Shown: positions 1 through 8,756 of the stretch, in pieces
Layout: each line of letters starts with the position of its first letter
Position numbering within the stretch: the first letter of the stretch is position 1
Assembly (NCBI RefSeq): GCF_003987185.1
Contig: NZ_PIPS01000005.1
Location: 62,001-126,000 of the forward strand
Origin: Idiomarina aquatica
GTDB lineage: Bacteria > Pseudomonadota > Gammaproteobacteria > Enterobacterales > Alteromonadaceae
DNA: 64,000 nt
Direction: 5' to 3'
Translations under genes and position numbers: made by a program
Notes under the pieces: generated by a model
Told to the model about the DNA's origin: nothing
Seen by the model: only the letters and a program-made list of their open reading frames with translations
Database searches by the model: none

Positions 1-36
1 ATCGATTTCAAGACCCGCCCCAACCTGTTTGCTGAT

Positions 37-378
37 TTATTCCTTTTCTGTTGGCTCCGGGTGGCGCTCAGCAACTTCTGTGATCAATTGTTGTAGTTCG
101 CCATTCTGGAACATCTCAATAATGATATCACATCCGCCAATTAACTCACCCTCTACCCACAGCTGTGGAAACGTTGGCCAGTCAGCGTACTTCGGTAATT
201 CGGCGCGAATGTCCGGATTTTGTAGAATGTCGACATAGGCAAACGGCTGACCACAGCCCATCAGCGCCTGTGAAGCTTGCGATGAGAAGCCGCAGCTTGG
301 TAGCTTAGGCGAACCTTTCATGTATAAAAGAATTGGGTTCTCAGCAATTTGCTGTTTAATCTTATCGATGGTTTCCAT
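37..378 (-). CDS. grxD: Monothiol glutaredoxin Grx4 (GrxD)
   Basis: This 113-residue protein is a cytoplasmic monothiol glutaredoxin. The family carries and delivers [2Fe-2S] clusters, often with BolA proteins, rather than reducing disulfides. The active-site CGFS motif is at residues 29-32, and a later Trp-Pro-Thr-Phe-Pro-Gln segment is the usual glutathione-binding TFPQL-type loop. Length is normal for the family. It is transcribed away from sodB across a shared 200-bp region. The first 36 bases of the window lie beyond its stop and show no gene. The assignment is secure. Confidence 0.96.
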   Translation of the reverse strand: METIDKIKQQIAENPILLYMKGSPKLPSCGFSSQASQALMGCGQPFAYVDILQNPDIRAELPKYADWPTFPQLWVEGELIGGCDIIIEMFQNGELQQLITEVAERHPEPTEKE

Positions 379-435
379 AGGACCTCTATTTCTAACGTCT
401 CGGTGACTGCTAATGGTTGATTAAAATACTCAAGT

Positions 436-441
436 ATTATA
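436..441 (-). promoter_or_regulatory. Extended -10 promoter for grxD
   Basis: Read on the minus strand, the bases TGC-TATAAT form a perfect -10 box preceded by the TGn extension. No good -35 box lies at the right distance, which is typical of extended -10 promoters. It sits about 58 bases upstream of the grxD start. Inferred from motif match only. Confidence 0.45.
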
Positions 442-466
442 GCAGACGCAAGTTACAATTTCTGCC

Positions 467-495
467 TTGAAAATGAAACCAATCGTCCCTATATA
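467..495 (+). promoter_or_regulatory. sigma70 promoter for sodB
   Basis: TTGAAA at 467-472 and TATATA at 490-495 are separated by exactly 17 bases, a near-consensus housekeeping promoter. The predicted transcript starts near 502 and leaves a leader of about 78 bases before the sodB ATG. The leader contains an imperfect palindrome around GTAGTGAGTACTAC (499-512). Confidence 0.6.
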
Positions 496-579
496 TCGTA
501 GTGAGTACTACTAATGAGCTTGCACTTTCGCTATTGTGTAAGTTGCTTTTTGCAAAAAGAAAACTATGGAGAGGACATT

Positions 580-1161
580 ATGGCATTTGAACTTCCCGCT
601 CTTCCCTACGAGAAGAACGCCCTGGAACCGCACATCTCTGAAGAAACGCTTGAATACCACTATGGCAAGCACCACGCTACTTATGTAAGCAAGCTCAACG
701 ATGCCGTTAAAGGTACTGATTTAGAAAGCAAATCACTGGAAGACATCATCAAATCTGAAAAAGGTGGTCTGTTTAACAACGCCGCACAGGTTTGGAACCA
801 CACCTTTTACTGGAACTGTCTGTCGCCAAACGGCGGTGGCGCTCCTACTGGCGCAATCGCTGATGCGATCAATGCCAAATGGGGTTCTTTCGAGAAGTTT
901 CAGGAAGAATTCAACGCCAGCGCGGCCGGTAACTTCGGTTCAGGCTGGACGTGGTTAGTGAAAAAATCTGATGGCTCTGTTGACATCTTGAACACCGACG
1001 ATGCCGACACCCCAGTGGCTCATGACGGCGTAGAAGCGCTGCTGACGGTTGATGTTTGGGAACACGCTTATTACATCGACTATCGCAACTCACGCCCTAA
1101 CTATCTGGAAGCGTTCTGGAAACTGGTTAACTGGGACTTCGTGAACAAAAACTTCGCGTAA
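580..1161 (+). CDS. sodB: Superoxide dismutase, iron type
   Basis: This enzyme converts superoxide to oxygen and hydrogen peroxide in the cytoplasm. The ATG at 580 gives 193 residues, the standard FeSOD length, and follows a GGAGAGG ribosome site. An upstream in-frame ATG at 514 would add 22 unrelated residues and is rejected. Metal ligands are visible as a His near 27, the His of [12 protein letters not shown] near 74, and Asp and His in VDVWEHAYY near 158-162. The Gln in NAAQVWNH favours iron over manganese. It is a single-gene unit ending in a hairpin before the convergent fadR. Confidence 0.97.
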   Translation: MAFELPALPYEKNALEPHISEETLEYHYGKHHATYVSKLNDAVKGTDLESKSLEDIIKSEKGGLFNNAAQVWNHTFYWNCLSPNGGGAPTGAIADAINAKWGSFEKFQEEFNASAAGNFGSGWTWLVKKSDGSVDILNTDDADTPVAHDGVEALLTVDVWEHAYYIDYRNSRPNYLEAFWKLVNWDFVNKNFA

Positions 1162-1171
1162 TCCCCATACC

Positions 1172-1199
1172 GTAACTTGCGCCGCCAGGCGCAAGTTAC
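1172..1199. terminator. Hairpin between sodB and fadR
   Basis: A perfect 12-bp inverted repeat, GTAACTTGCGCC then a GCCA loop then its complement, lies between the convergent ends of sodB and fadR. Neither strand has a clear U-tract after the stem, so it may stabilise 3' ends or end transcription inefficiently rather than act as a strong intrinsic terminator. Confidence 0.5.
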
Positions 1200-1227
1200 C
1201 TATACCGCGCAGCCTAAAGCGCAAAGC

Positions 1228-1938
1228 CTAATCGACCAAATCTTCCGGCATATCACCACGTAAGCTGTGCCAAATTTCTGCCGATTCGTAACCGTAACGA
1301 CGCACCAGATTAACTGACTCGTTGTAATCACCACGTTTGGCCACCGCCGCCAAATTCGCGTAATAATCGCGGGCGAGCTGACGCGCTTCCGGCGAGGAAA
1401 AATAATATTGACCAATGCGCGAATAAAGCCCTTTAAAGCCATTAAGGATAAGTACGTAAATCGGATTATCAGCCGCCATGGCCATGTCGTGGTTCAACTG
1501 ATAATCAAATTCCGCAAATACGGTTTCGTCATCATCCAGATCCGCGGCCTGCTCTAACAATGCCAGAGCCCGTGCCGGGTTATGACGAATTGCAGCACGA
1601 ATGTAAATAGCACTGATGTTGGTGCGTGCAGATAACAGTTGATCAACCAGTTCCGGCATGCCGTCTTCGTCCAGCCGTGCCAGCGTTTCCAAAATATTAA
1701 GGCCGGACGTTTCCCAGAAGTTATTCACCTTGGTCGGTTTGCCGTGCTGAATGGTCAGCCAACCGTCACGGGCTAACCGCTGTAATACCTCGCGCAACGT
1801 GGTTCGAGTAACACCAATCAACTCTGACAGCTCGCGTTCGGCCGGCAAAATGGTGCCCGGTGCAAAATGACCATTCCAAATTGATTTAACAATATATTCT
1901 TCAGCAAACCCCGCGGGGCTTTTTGCTTTTATAATCAT
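1228..1938 (-). CDS. fadR: Fatty acid metabolism regulator FadR
   Basis: A GntR-superfamily repressor/activator of 236 residues, close to the 239 of E. coli FadR. The N-terminal winged helix (about residues 8-75) contains the typical GntR pattern [20 protein letters not shown]. The C-terminal all-helical FadR domain binds long-chain acyl-CoA. In the family, free FadR represses fad genes and activates fabA/fabB, and acyl-CoA releases it. It is divergent from dsbB. A FadR-like operator overlaps its own promoter and another precedes fadD in this window, which supports the assignment. Confidence 0.95.
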   Translation of the reverse strand: MIIKAKSPAGFAEEYIVKSIWNGHFAPGTILPAERELSELIGVTRTTLREVLQRLARDGWLTIQHGKPTKVNNFWETSGLNILETLARLDEDGMPELVDQLLSARTNISAIYIRAAIRHNPARALALLEQAADLDDDETVFAEFDYQLNHDMAMAADNPIYVLILNGFKGLYSRIGQYYFSSPEARQLARDYYANLAAVAKRGDYNESVNLVRRYGYESAEIWHSLRGDMPEDLVD

Positions 1939-1968
1939 TCTTTTGCCTGTCTGCGAAACAATACCTGA

Positions 1969-1998
1969 ATTCTACCAGCCTTCTATGAGGTCGGACAA
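1969..1998 (-). promoter_or_regulatory. Promoter of fadR
   Basis: On the minus strand TTGTCC (1993-1998) and TAGAAT (1969-1974) are spaced by 18 bases, about 30 bases upstream of the fadR ATG. The -35 box lies inside the FadR-like operator, a layout that suggests autorepression. Confidence 0.5.
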
Positions 1999-2000
1999 GC
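1984..2000 (-). promoter_or_regulatory. Candidate FadR operator at fadR
   Basis: The minus-strand sequence GCTTGTCCGACCTCATA shares the core TGTCCGACCT with the known enterobacterial FadR consensus (approximately ANCTGGTCCGACCTGTT). It covers the -35 region of the fadR promoter. Functional binding is inferred from the motif and its position. Confidence 0.5.
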
Positions 2001-2087
2001 AAGGCGCACGCTTTATATCGACATCATGACGTCAGTTCGGTAAGGTTTAGGCGCATTTTTATAACCAAATCAACAAAAGGACTGATC

Positions 2088-2603
2088 ATGACCCCGCTTG
2101 CCCAATGGCCTGCCCGCCAGACTCCCTGGCTGCTGCTTTTTCTCGGCACCATGTTGCTGTTTGTTATCGCACTGTATTTTCAACACGGCATGGGATTGGA
2201 GCCCTGCGTAAAATGTGTGTATCAACGTGCAGCGGTGTTGGGTATTGCACTGGCGGCACTGGTTGGCGGCTTAGGTTATAAATTTTGGCTGACACGTTGG
2301 CTGGGGCTTTTAGGATGGGGCTATGCCGCATTTGAAGGCCTGCGCATCGCCTACGATCACTGGGATTTACAAACGTCGAAAAACGCATTCTTTGCGGTGT
2401 GCGAAAGCGCGCCTAATTTTCCGGCCTGGTTACCCTTACACGAGTGGATTCCTGGCTTTTTTGCCGCACCGGGCCTGTGTGGCGATATCGACTGGGCCTT
2501 TTTAGGGATGGGCATGCCCGGCTGGATGACCTTTATCTTCGCCGGCTTGCTGAGCTTAGCGGTGATTGTTGCGTTACTGCACTTAATCCGAGGCCGGCAG
2601 TAG
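2088..2603 (+). CDS. dsbB: Disulfide bond formation protein DsbB
   Basis: An inner-membrane quinone reductase that reoxidises DsbA. At 171 residues with four predicted membrane helices it matches the family. The first periplasmic CxxC pair is Cys40 and Cys43 (EPCVKC), and the second loop pair is Cys105 and Cys131. Conserved Gln-Arg after the CxxC is consistent with quinone interaction. An AGGACTGATC spacer precedes the ATG. Its 3' end overlaps the convergent ycgN gene by 21 bases. No dsbA lies in the window. Confidence 0.96.
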   Translation: MTPLAQWPARQTPWLLLFLGTMLLFVIALYFQHGMGLEPCVKCVYQRAAVLGIALAALVGGLGYKFWLTRWLGLLGWGYAAFEGLRIAYDHWDLQTSKNAFFAVCESAPNFPAWLPLHEWIPGFFAAPGLCGDIDWAFLGMGMPGWMTFIFAGLLSLAVIVALLHLIRGRQ

Positions 2604-3026
2604 CGGCCAGGTTACAATCCGATCCTCAAGTTCGCCAGCAAACTCGGACTCGCTGATGCAACGGCCGGCAACGTGGTAGCCGGCCTTTTTCATTGGCGTT
2701 TTATCTCCTCCATGCCGAAGCGGATGCCAATCGGGAAGTGCTTGACCCTGCGCCCGCAATCGATAAGCACAGCTTTTCGGCATGAAATACACTTGCGCCA
2801 GATTATCGGGGCTTAACGGCACACATTCCGGCACCCGTTGGGTGCGGTTTGCATAGTCTTTGCAAAGTGCTTTGCCGGTATCCAGCAAACGGCAAGCGAC
2901 ATCGGTTTGATAGAGGTTGTCCTGCTCGTCCTGCAGTTGATTTAAGCAACACTGGCCACAGCCGTCACACAGCGCCTCCCACTCATCGTTGGAGAGGCGC
3001 TCAAGTGGCTTGTCATACCAGGCCAT
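2583..3026 (-). CDS. ycgN: YcgN family cysteine cluster protein
   Basis: A 147-residue member of the UPF0260/YcgN family, rich in conserved Cys (CDGCGQCC near residues 19-26, with further Cys at about 45, 55 and 67). The pattern suggests metal or Fe-S binding, but the function is unknown. I chose the ATG at 3026. A GTG three codons upstream at 3035 touches the mltB stop codon and is also possible. It sits last in the ycgL-mltB-ycgN series, and in E. coli ycgN and ycgL are also near neighbours. Confidence 0.88.
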   Translation of the reverse strand: MAWYDKPLERLSNDEWEALCDGCGQCCLNQLQDEQDNLYQTDVACRLLDTGKALCKDYANRTQRVPECVPLSPDNLAQVYFMPKSCAYRLRAQGQALPDWHPLRHGGDKTPMKKAGYHVAGRCISESEFAGELEDRIVTWPLLPASD

Positions 3027-3034
3027 TACCGCCA

Positions 3035-4078
3035 CTATCGAGGAAAGCGAATACGGTCAGATAAATAGCCAACCGCGGCAACGAAATAATGTGAACGGTT
3101 CCAGCGCATCAGCGCGTCGTAATTAGCATACGCCAGATAAACGCGTCCTTCTTTATCGTCAGGAATCACCACAGAAGCTTTGATATCATTACGGTTAGGC
3201 AGTGCCGAACCATCCATGCGCGTGATCCCTAGTGCCTGCCATTCATCCAGTGACTTTTTGACATCCAAATCCGCCAGCGTGGTATCGAAATTTTCAGGCA
3301 ACTGTACCTGCCGGCCCCAGGTGACGTCATCACGCCAACCAACGGATTTCAGGTAATTCGCCGCCGACGCGAACACGTCTCCGTAACTGTTCCAGATGTC
3401 CTTTTTACCGTCGCCGTCATAATCGACCGCATAGCTCATAAACGAGCTCGGCATAAATTGAGTTTGTCCCATAGCGCCGGCCCATGAGCCTTTCATCTGT
3501 TCAGGCTTAATGTGCCCTTCTTCAATGATGGTTAACGCTTCCCATAACTGCTTCTTGAAAAACGCCTCACGACGGCCGTCGAACGCCAGCGTGGTTAACG
3601 CAGAAACCACCTTAAAGCCACCGGTGAACGACCCGAAATTGGTTTCGATCCCCCAAAGGGCCACGATAAAGCGAGGCTGAACCCCATACTCTGCGCCAAT
3701 TTTTTCCAGCAGTTGCTGGTGTTCACGGTATTTTTCCAGCGCTTTGTCGGCTTTCCATTCTGGCACTGCGCGCGGCAGATAGGTGTCCAACGTCAGTTTA
3801 AATTCCGGCTGATTCTTATCCAGTTCAACCGCTCGCTGATAGTACTCAACGTCGGCGAAGGCTAAATCCAACGTTTGCTGCTGATAGCCGGCTGCCAGGG
3901 CTTCCTGTTTGAGCTTGGCAACATAGTCGTTAAACTGTTGCTGAACCTGTGCTTGATCCTGTTCGTGACTGTGTTTTTCACCGTCTTCAGGATCGTGCCC
4001 TGCGGCATTCACTAATGGCATGACCAATAATTGCGAGGCGACCACCGCCGCCGCGCCTAACATCGAAAATTTATTCAC
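3035..4078 (-). CDS. mltB: MltB-family lytic murein transglycosylase
   Basis: Cleaves peptidoglycan glycan strands with formation of 1,6-anhydro-muropeptides. The 347-residue protein has a signal peptide ending near Val-Asn-Ala-Ala (residues 22-26) without a lipobox cysteine, so it is probably soluble in the periplasm, unlike the E. coli MltB lipoprotein. The catalytic Glu is Glu145 in ALWGIETNFG, and the AMGQTQFMPSSF motif is typical of the family. A short His/Asp/Glu-rich stretch follows the signal peptide. The start is GTG and overlaps the ycgL stop as GTGA, suggesting translational coupling. Confidence 0.9.
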   Translation of the reverse strand: MNKFSMLGAAAVVASQLLVMPLVNAAGHDPEDGEKHSHEQDQAQVQQQFNDYVAKLKQEALAAGYQQQTLDLAFADVEYYQRAVELDKNQPEFKLTLDTYLPRAVPEWKADKALEKYREHQQLLEKIGAEYGVQPRFIVALWGIETNFGSFTGGFKVVSALTTLAFDGRREAFFKKQLWEALTIIEEGHIKPEQMKGSWAGAMGQTQFMPSSFMSYAVDYDGDGKKDIWNSYGDVFASAANYLKSVGWRDDVTWGRQVQLPENFDTTLADLDVKKSLDEWQALGITRMDGSALPNRNDIKASVVIPDDKEGRVYLAYANYDALMRWNRSHYFVAAVGYLSDRIRFPR

Positions 4079-4320
4079 TTGAGTGACTCCTGCTGAGGGG
4101 GGAGTTGAAGATAAAACCCAGTTTCTTTGAGGTGTTTTATCAAATCCGCCGAAGAAATTCGCGCCAGTTGATCGCGCTTGGCCAAGTTAACCGTCAATAC
4201 TTTTGTCGGTGGCCCAAAGCTCTCTCGCAGCGGTTCCGGCACATCGTCAAAGTCAGCGCCATGCTGCAAATACAGATAGGTATCCGCCTTACGCCGACTG
4301 CTAAATACGTCACACAGCAT
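4075..4320 (-). CDS. ycgL: YcgL domain protein
   Basis: An 81-residue member of the YcgL (UPF0745) family, recognised from the segment SSRRKADTYLYL near the N-terminus and the terminal region with hydrophobic Gly-Phe-Tyr-Leu-Gln-Leu-Pro-Pro. E. coli YcgL is slightly longer but has the same core. It is encoded between rnd and mltB on the same strand and overlaps mltB by four bases. No biochemical role can be derived from sequence. Confidence 0.85.
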   Translation of the reverse strand: MLCDVFSSRRKADTYLYLQHGADFDDVPEPLRESFGPPTKVLTVNLAKRDQLARISSADLIKHLKETGFYLQLPPQQESLK

Positions 4321-4341
4321 CCGTGGTACCTCCCGTACAAC

Positions 4342-5502
4342 CTAAATTAAACCACTTAATTCTGCCTCAAGAAGGCGCCAGCGCCAACCCTGCTTTAAAT
4401 CTGGCTGCGGTAGCCGTTGTTGTTGATGCGATGAAAATTGCCAATGGAAGTTTAAAAAGTCATTGATTTGCTTGCGTGAGGCAATCAGCACCGGGTCAAC
4501 ATCCAGTTCCGTCGCCACTCGCTGAATACCCTGTTTTATTGTTTTCACCGCGTCTTTGTAGCCCGGCATGTCATCTAAGCGTTGCAACGGCGCCGGATAG
4601 TCGCTCTGCGGCCGTTGTCGGCTATCCTGAATCACTTCTATCAGTTCGGCACCGGAATACTTCCGCGTCAACGGTGGCAGTCCATCAATCCCGTGCAGTT
4701 GCTTCTCTGAGCTCGGCTGACGACGCGCCAACTCCAGCAGCACGCCATCCTTGAAGACAAAGCCAATCGGCATATCACGACTTTGTGCCTTACGCTGACG
4801 CCACGCCGTTAAGCGCTGTAACACCGCTAGCTGTTGCGGGTTCAGTTGCCAGGCATTGCCAATGAACAGATAGAGTAAATCCGGCGCGATTTCCTGAGTA
4901 CGTTTTTCGACTTGCAGCCGACTTTCCGCCAGCACAATGTCCAATACGTCTTTATCTTCACACAAGCGCAGCAAATAGGGATACATCGCTGATAAGTAAC
5001 TGGCATCGGCAGCCGCATAGTCCAATTGTTGCGGGGTTAACGGGCGCCGCAGCCAGTCGGTGCGCGATAAACTTTTATCCAACTCCACTCCGCCACACAA
5101 TTGCTCCACCAGTTTGGCGTAGCCCATGGCACTACCGAGCCCGCAAAAGCCCGCAGCAATTTGTGTGTCAAAAATACGTTGCGGCGCGTTACCGGACTGA
5201 TTGTAAAACAGTTCAATATCTTCACCACCCGCGTGCAATACGGACGTCACAGCCGGGTCCGCAATCAACTGCCATAACGACGCCAAATTCAGTTTCACTA
5301 ACGGGTCAATCACCGCCGTGGTGCCGGCCGCATGAACCTGAAGCAACCCCAGTTTGGCGTAATAGGTACGTTGTCGTACAAATTCACTGTCAATTGCAAA
5401 CCAGCCCGCAGAGCGGGCTGATTCACAAAAGTCCTGCAAGGCATCGGTCGTATCGATTAACTGATAATCAAGTACCGACTTAGGAACATCTATCAGACTC
5501 AA
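4342..5502 (-). CDS. rnd: Ribonuclease D
   Basis: A 3'-5' exoribonuclease that trims tRNA and other structured RNA 3' ends. The 386-residue product has the DEDD nuclease domain first (Asp38 and Glu40 in [19 protein letters not shown] near 92; YAAADASYL near 160) and one or two HRDC helical domains after residue 210. The start is TTG, with a good GAGGA ribosome site seven bases upstream, and it overlaps the fadD stop as TTGA. The rnd-fadD linkage is the same as in E. coli. Confidence 0.94.
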   Translation of the reverse strand: MSLIDVPKSVLDYQLIDTTDALQDFCESARSAGWFAIDSEFVRQRTYYAKLGLLQVHAAGTTAVIDPLVKLNLASLWQLIADPAVTSVLHAGGEDIELFYNQSGNAPQRIFDTQIAAGFCGLGSAMGYAKLVEQLCGGVELDKSLSRTDWLRRPLTPQQLDYAAADASYLSAMYPYLLRLCEDKDVLDIVLAESRLQVEKRTQEIAPDLLYLFIGNAWQLNPQQLAVLQRLTAWRQRKAQSRDMPIGFVFKDGVLLELARRQPSSEKQLHGIDGLPPLTRKYSGAELIEVIQDSRQRPQSDYPAPLQRLDDMPGYKDAVKTIKQGIQRVATELDVDPVLIASRKQINDFLNFHWQFSSHQQQRLPQPDLKQGWRWRLLEAELSGLI

Positions 5503-7169
5503 GCGTTTTCCTCATCGCGCAATTCTTTACGTAAAATTTTACCGACGTTCGATTTCGGTAATTCATCGCGAAACTCAACCAGTTTCGGCACCTTGTAGCC
5601 GGTCATGTTTTCTCTCGAGAACTCAATGACTTCACGCTCGGTCAATGATTTGTCTTTGGCAACAATAAAGACTTTTACCACTTCACCCGATGACTCGTGT
5701 GGTACGCCGATGGCTGCCGACTCCAGAATTTTTGGATGCTCCGCCAGCACGTCCTCGATTTCATTAGGGTAGACGTTAAAACCGGACACCAAAATCATGT
5801 CTTTTTTGCGATCGACAATTTTGAAGTAGCCGCGCTCGTCACAGGTGGCCATGTCGCCGGTTGCAAACCAACCGTCCTTGATGGATTCTGCAGTCGCGTC
5901 AGGGCGGTTCAAATAGCCGACCATAACCTGTGGACCTTTTACGTGCAGTTCTCCCGGCTCGCCAATTGGCAGTTCTTCACCCGTTTCAGGATCGCAGATT
6001 TTCATCTCCGTACTGGGTACCGGCAAACCGATGCTACCGGTATAGTGCTCGATGTCGTATGGGTTAACGGTAACTACCGGCGAGCACTCGGTTAAGCCAT
6101 AACCTTCCAGTAAGCGCGACTTGGTTACCCGCTCCCAGTGTTCAGCGACTGCTTTTTGTACCGCCATTCCCCCGCCCAGCGCTACCTTCAGATTGGAAAA
6201 GTCCAGGTCTTTGAAGCCGCGGGTATTCAACAGGCCGTTGAACAAGGTATTCACACCAGAAATCATCGAGAATTTGTACTTACTAAGCTCTTTCACAAAA
6301 CCCGGCATATCACGTGGGTTTGTGATCAAAATATTGCGCCCGCCGTGTTTAATAAAAGTCAGGCAATTCGCGGTTAACGCGAAAATATGATACAGCGGTA
6401 ACGCGGTGATGATGATCTCTTCACCGTCGCTCATAATCGGCGTAATAACCGAGGAAACCTGTTCCAGGTTCGCCACCATATTACGGTGCGATAACATCGC
6501 ACCTTTGGCCACGCCCGTGGTGCCACCGGTGTATTGCAGAAACGCTAAATCGTCACCGCTAATTTCTGGTCGCTGGTAAGACGCCGAAGCACCTTTCGCC
6601 AAGGCTCCGTTGAAGTCGATGGTTTTTTTAAGGTTGTGTCCTTCTACCATACGTTTCACGTACTTAACCACAACGTTGACGATCCAACGCTTGGGCGCCG
6701 GTAACATATCGCCAATTTGTGTGGTAATCACCTGCTGCAATTCGGGAATTTCAGCCCGCACTTTATCCAGGGTATGCGCGAAATTTTCCAGAATCACGAT
6801 GCCTTTCGCATGGGAGTCGGTCAGTTGATGCTTGAGTTCCCGTGGCGTGTATAGTGGATTCACATTAACCACCGTCATGCCTGCCGCCAGAATACCGAAT
6901 AAAGCGACCGGGTACTGCAACAAGTTAGGCATCATTACGGCAACGGCGTCACCCTTTTTCAAGCCCGTACTTTGCAAATACGCTGCAAATTGCTGAGCTT
7001 TTTCACCCAACTCGGCAAAGCTCATCTCACGGTCCATGTTGACGAAAGCAACTTTATCAGCGTACTTGTCTACACTCATTTCGAGAATATCAACGAGCGA
7101 GGCAAAGTGGTCTGGATCGATAGTTTCTGGCACCCCTGCAGGGTAGTTTTTCAGCCAAATTTTATCCAT
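5499..7169 (-). CDS. fadD: Long-chain fatty acid-CoA ligase FadD
   Basis: Activates long-chain fatty acids to acyl-CoA using ATP at the inner face of the membrane, the entry to beta-oxidation and the source of the FadR ligand. The 556-residue protein carries the ATP/AMP motif [12 protein letters not shown] at about residue 213, the GYGLTECSP motif near 358, and DGWFATGD and DRKKDMI in the C-terminal lid. Length and motifs match E. coli FadD (561). A FadR-like operator lies about 60 bases upstream. It is followed by the coupled rnd gene. Confidence 0.95.
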   Translation of the reverse strand: MDKIWLKNYPAGVPETIDPDHFASLVDILEMSVDKYADKVAFVNMDREMSFAELGEKAQQFAAYLQSTGLKKGDAVAVMMPNLLQYPVALFGILAAGMTVVNVNPLYTPRELKHQLTDSHAKGIVILENFAHTLDKVRAEIPELQQVITTQIGDMLPAPKRWIVNVVVKYVKRMVEGHNLKKTIDFNGALAKGASASYQRPEISGDDLAFLQYTGGTTGVAKGAMLSHRNMVANLEQVSSVITPIMSDGEEIIITALPLYHIFALTANCLTFIKHGGRNILITNPRDMPGFVKELSKYKFSMISGVNTLFNGLLNTRGFKDLDFSNLKVALGGGMAVQKAVAEHWERVTKSRLLEGYGLTECSPVVTVNPYDIEHYTGSIGLPVPSTEMKICDPETGEELPIGEPGELHVKGPQVMVGYLNRPDATAESIKDGWFATGDMATCDERGYFKIVDRKKDMILVSGFNVYPNEIEDVLAEHPKILESAAIGVPHESSGEVVKVFIVAKDKSLTEREVIEFSRENMTGYKVPKLVEFRDELPKSNVGKILRKELRDEENA

Positions 7170-7226
7170 ATCAGGCTCCGAATCGAATAGTTTCTATTAT
7201 TATGTTTATAGTTGTACGCGCATCAT

Positions 7227-7243
7227 CGCATATCCGACCAGTT
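7227..7243 (-). promoter_or_regulatory. Candidate FadR operator at fadD
   Basis: Minus-strand AACTGGTCGGATATGCG matches the left half of the FadR consensus (AACTGGTC-GA) almost perfectly and the right half less well. It lies 58-75 bases upstream of the fadD ATG, just upstream of the candidate -10 boxes TATAAA and CATAAT, where bound repressor would block RNA polymerase. With fadR in the same window, regulation by FadR is a reasonable inference. Confidence 0.55.
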
Positions 7244-7254
7244 AATCCTAGTTG

Positions 7255-8136
7255 CTAAGATGCAGTAATATCGGCGATAAGCCGCGCAAAAGGCTCTGGA
7301 TTTTCCATATGTACATGGTGTCCACCGGCAACGCGGTGAACGTTCAATTGTTCCACGCAATGTCCCCAGCGAGCGATCGCCGGTTCCACTTTGTCATAGC
7401 CTTTTTCACCGCGAATCAAGGTGATAGGGGTAGAAATTTGCTGAAGTAGTTGCTCTAACGTCGACGCCGGCAAACGGTACGGTGAAGTCGCTTTTACCCG
7501 GGGATCGGCGCGCCATTGCCAGCGCCCCTGCGGGTTTCGATAGCAACCTCGCTGCACCAGTATTTCGACCAACGGTTGAGAAAAATCGGCAGATTTCATC
7601 CGCGCTTCAACCGCGCTGCTCAATTCACTGTAGTCCCGCCACTTAGACCCGCTGAGTTTTTGCCGTGACTGAAATCCGCTGAGCAACTGTTGATGCGCGT
7701 CTTCACCGTCACTGACCAGTAACCCAAAGGCTTCGATCAACAACAGGTGACGCAATCGTTGTGAGCATAAACTGGCTACCACATTACTGACAAAACCGCC
7801 CATCGAGTGCCCGACTAATACAATATCCTGCCAGTTCTGTTGTTCCAGCAATGTCCACAGATCATAGGCATAATCAATAAAATGGTAATGTGTGCCGGGC
7901 GGACGGTGATCGGATAACCCATGTCCGGCCCAGTCTAACGCCAATAAACCACCCTTTCTGCGTGACCAGTGATGTGCTATGGGTAAAAAACTGTGGGCGT
8001 TATCAAGCCAACCATGAGTACAAATAACCCGTACTTTTTTAGGATCTCCCCAGCAAAGTCCGCGTACCGTTCCCCACGGCAACTTATAGCTCACCGCCGT
8101 CGCGGCGGCGAGCGTTTCACGAAACTGTCCAGCCAT
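7255..8136 (-). CDS. Alpha/beta hydrolase
   Basis: A 293-residue serine hydrolase of the alpha/beta fold. The nucleophile elbow is VGHSMGGF at about residue 107, an early HGWLDN segment supplies the oxyanion region, and the catalytic His is probably in AGGHHVHMENP near residue 273. There is no signal peptide, so it is cytoplasmic. Substrate is unknown; lipase, esterase or thioesterase activity is possible. It sits between the YeaY-like lipoprotein gene (TAATG overlap) and fadD, a slot that is empty in E. coli, so a lipid-related job is plausible but unproven. Confidence 0.85.
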   Translation of the reverse strand: MAGQFRETLAAATAVSYKLPWGTVRGLCWGDPKKVRVICTHGWLDNAHSFLPIAHHWSRRKGGLLALDWAGHGLSDHRPPGTHYHFIDYAYDLWTLLEQQNWQDIVLVGHSMGGFVSNVVASLCSQRLRHLLLIEAFGLLVSDGEDAHQQLLSGFQSRQKLSGSKWRDYSELSSAVEARMKSADFSQPLVEILVQRGCYRNPQGRWQWRADPRVKATSPYRLPASTLEQLLQQISTPITLIRGEKGYDKVEPAIARWGHCVEQLNVHRVAGGHHVHMENPEPFARLIADITAS

Positions 8137-8729
8137 TAGTGACGGTTTTTACTCGGACTTCCGGAGTTTTTATCTGACCCACCGTCGTTGGAAATGGGCG
8201 GCCGCGGGATATAATAAGGACGATACGGGTAAGGGGCATAAAAGTTATGCCGGAACCACAGTGGTGAGTAATCGATTTGCGCCTCAATTTTTGGTTTTTC
8301 CTTCGGCCACAAATAGTACCCTGTCGCCTTCAACACCGGATAGCGATAGGTATATTCATCAATCTTACCGATACGCGTTTCCTGAACGGTGCCTAACACC
8401 GTTAAGCTGCGTCCCGGTTGATACACTTCCGGATCGACAAAACCATCGATAATGGCAAGAAACCGACCATTACTGTCATCACTGACCAACGGACGTCCCC
8501 AACTTTTCAACGAGAAGTTAACCATTTCGATAATGGTTTCATCTTCAGCGTTGCGTACATCCGCGATAACACCGCCCCAACGCGCCTGTTGCCCGACCAC
8601 TTGTTCGGGGTTATTCAGCGCGGCGGAATAGCTCACTAACGGTACGTCTTCCGCTGTGTTAATAGGTTCAGGAATCGTAGTACAGCCCGCCAGCAAAAGC
8701 GCCGTAACAAAAATCAAGCTGTTCTTCAT
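8136..8729 (-). CDS. yeaY: Slp/YeaY family outer membrane lipoprotein
   Basis: A 197-residue lipoprotein with an N-terminal signal and lipobox LLAGC, lipidated on Cys16. The central region (about 30-160) resembles the Slp family, including Trp-Gly-Gly-Val-Ile and Gly-Tyr-Tyr-Leu-Trp segments. The C-terminal tail is rich in Pro and Tyr (residues 160-180) and then Ser/Gly/Asn. Its place in the rnd-fadD-yeaY-tsaB-yoaA series matches E. coli yeaY. The molecular role of Slp proteins is not well known. Confidence 0.85.
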   Translation of the reverse strand: MKNSLIFVTALLLAGCTTIPEPINTAEDVPLVSYSAALNNPEQVVGQQARWGGVIADVRNAEDETIIEMVNFSLKSWGRPLVSDDSNGRFLAIIDGFVDPEVYQPGRSLTVLGTVQETRIGKIDEYTYRYPVLKATGYYLWPKEKPKIEAQIDYSPLWFRHNFYAPYPYRPYYIPRPPISNDGGSDKNSGSPSKNRH

Positions 8730-8756
8730 ATAACCACCCTTGTTGATGACGACCTG

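Noticed and set aside
514-579. An upstream ATG that would extend sodB by 22 residues
   Set aside because: The extension has no family support, and the ATG at 580 has a strong ribosome site and gives the exact standard FeSOD length.
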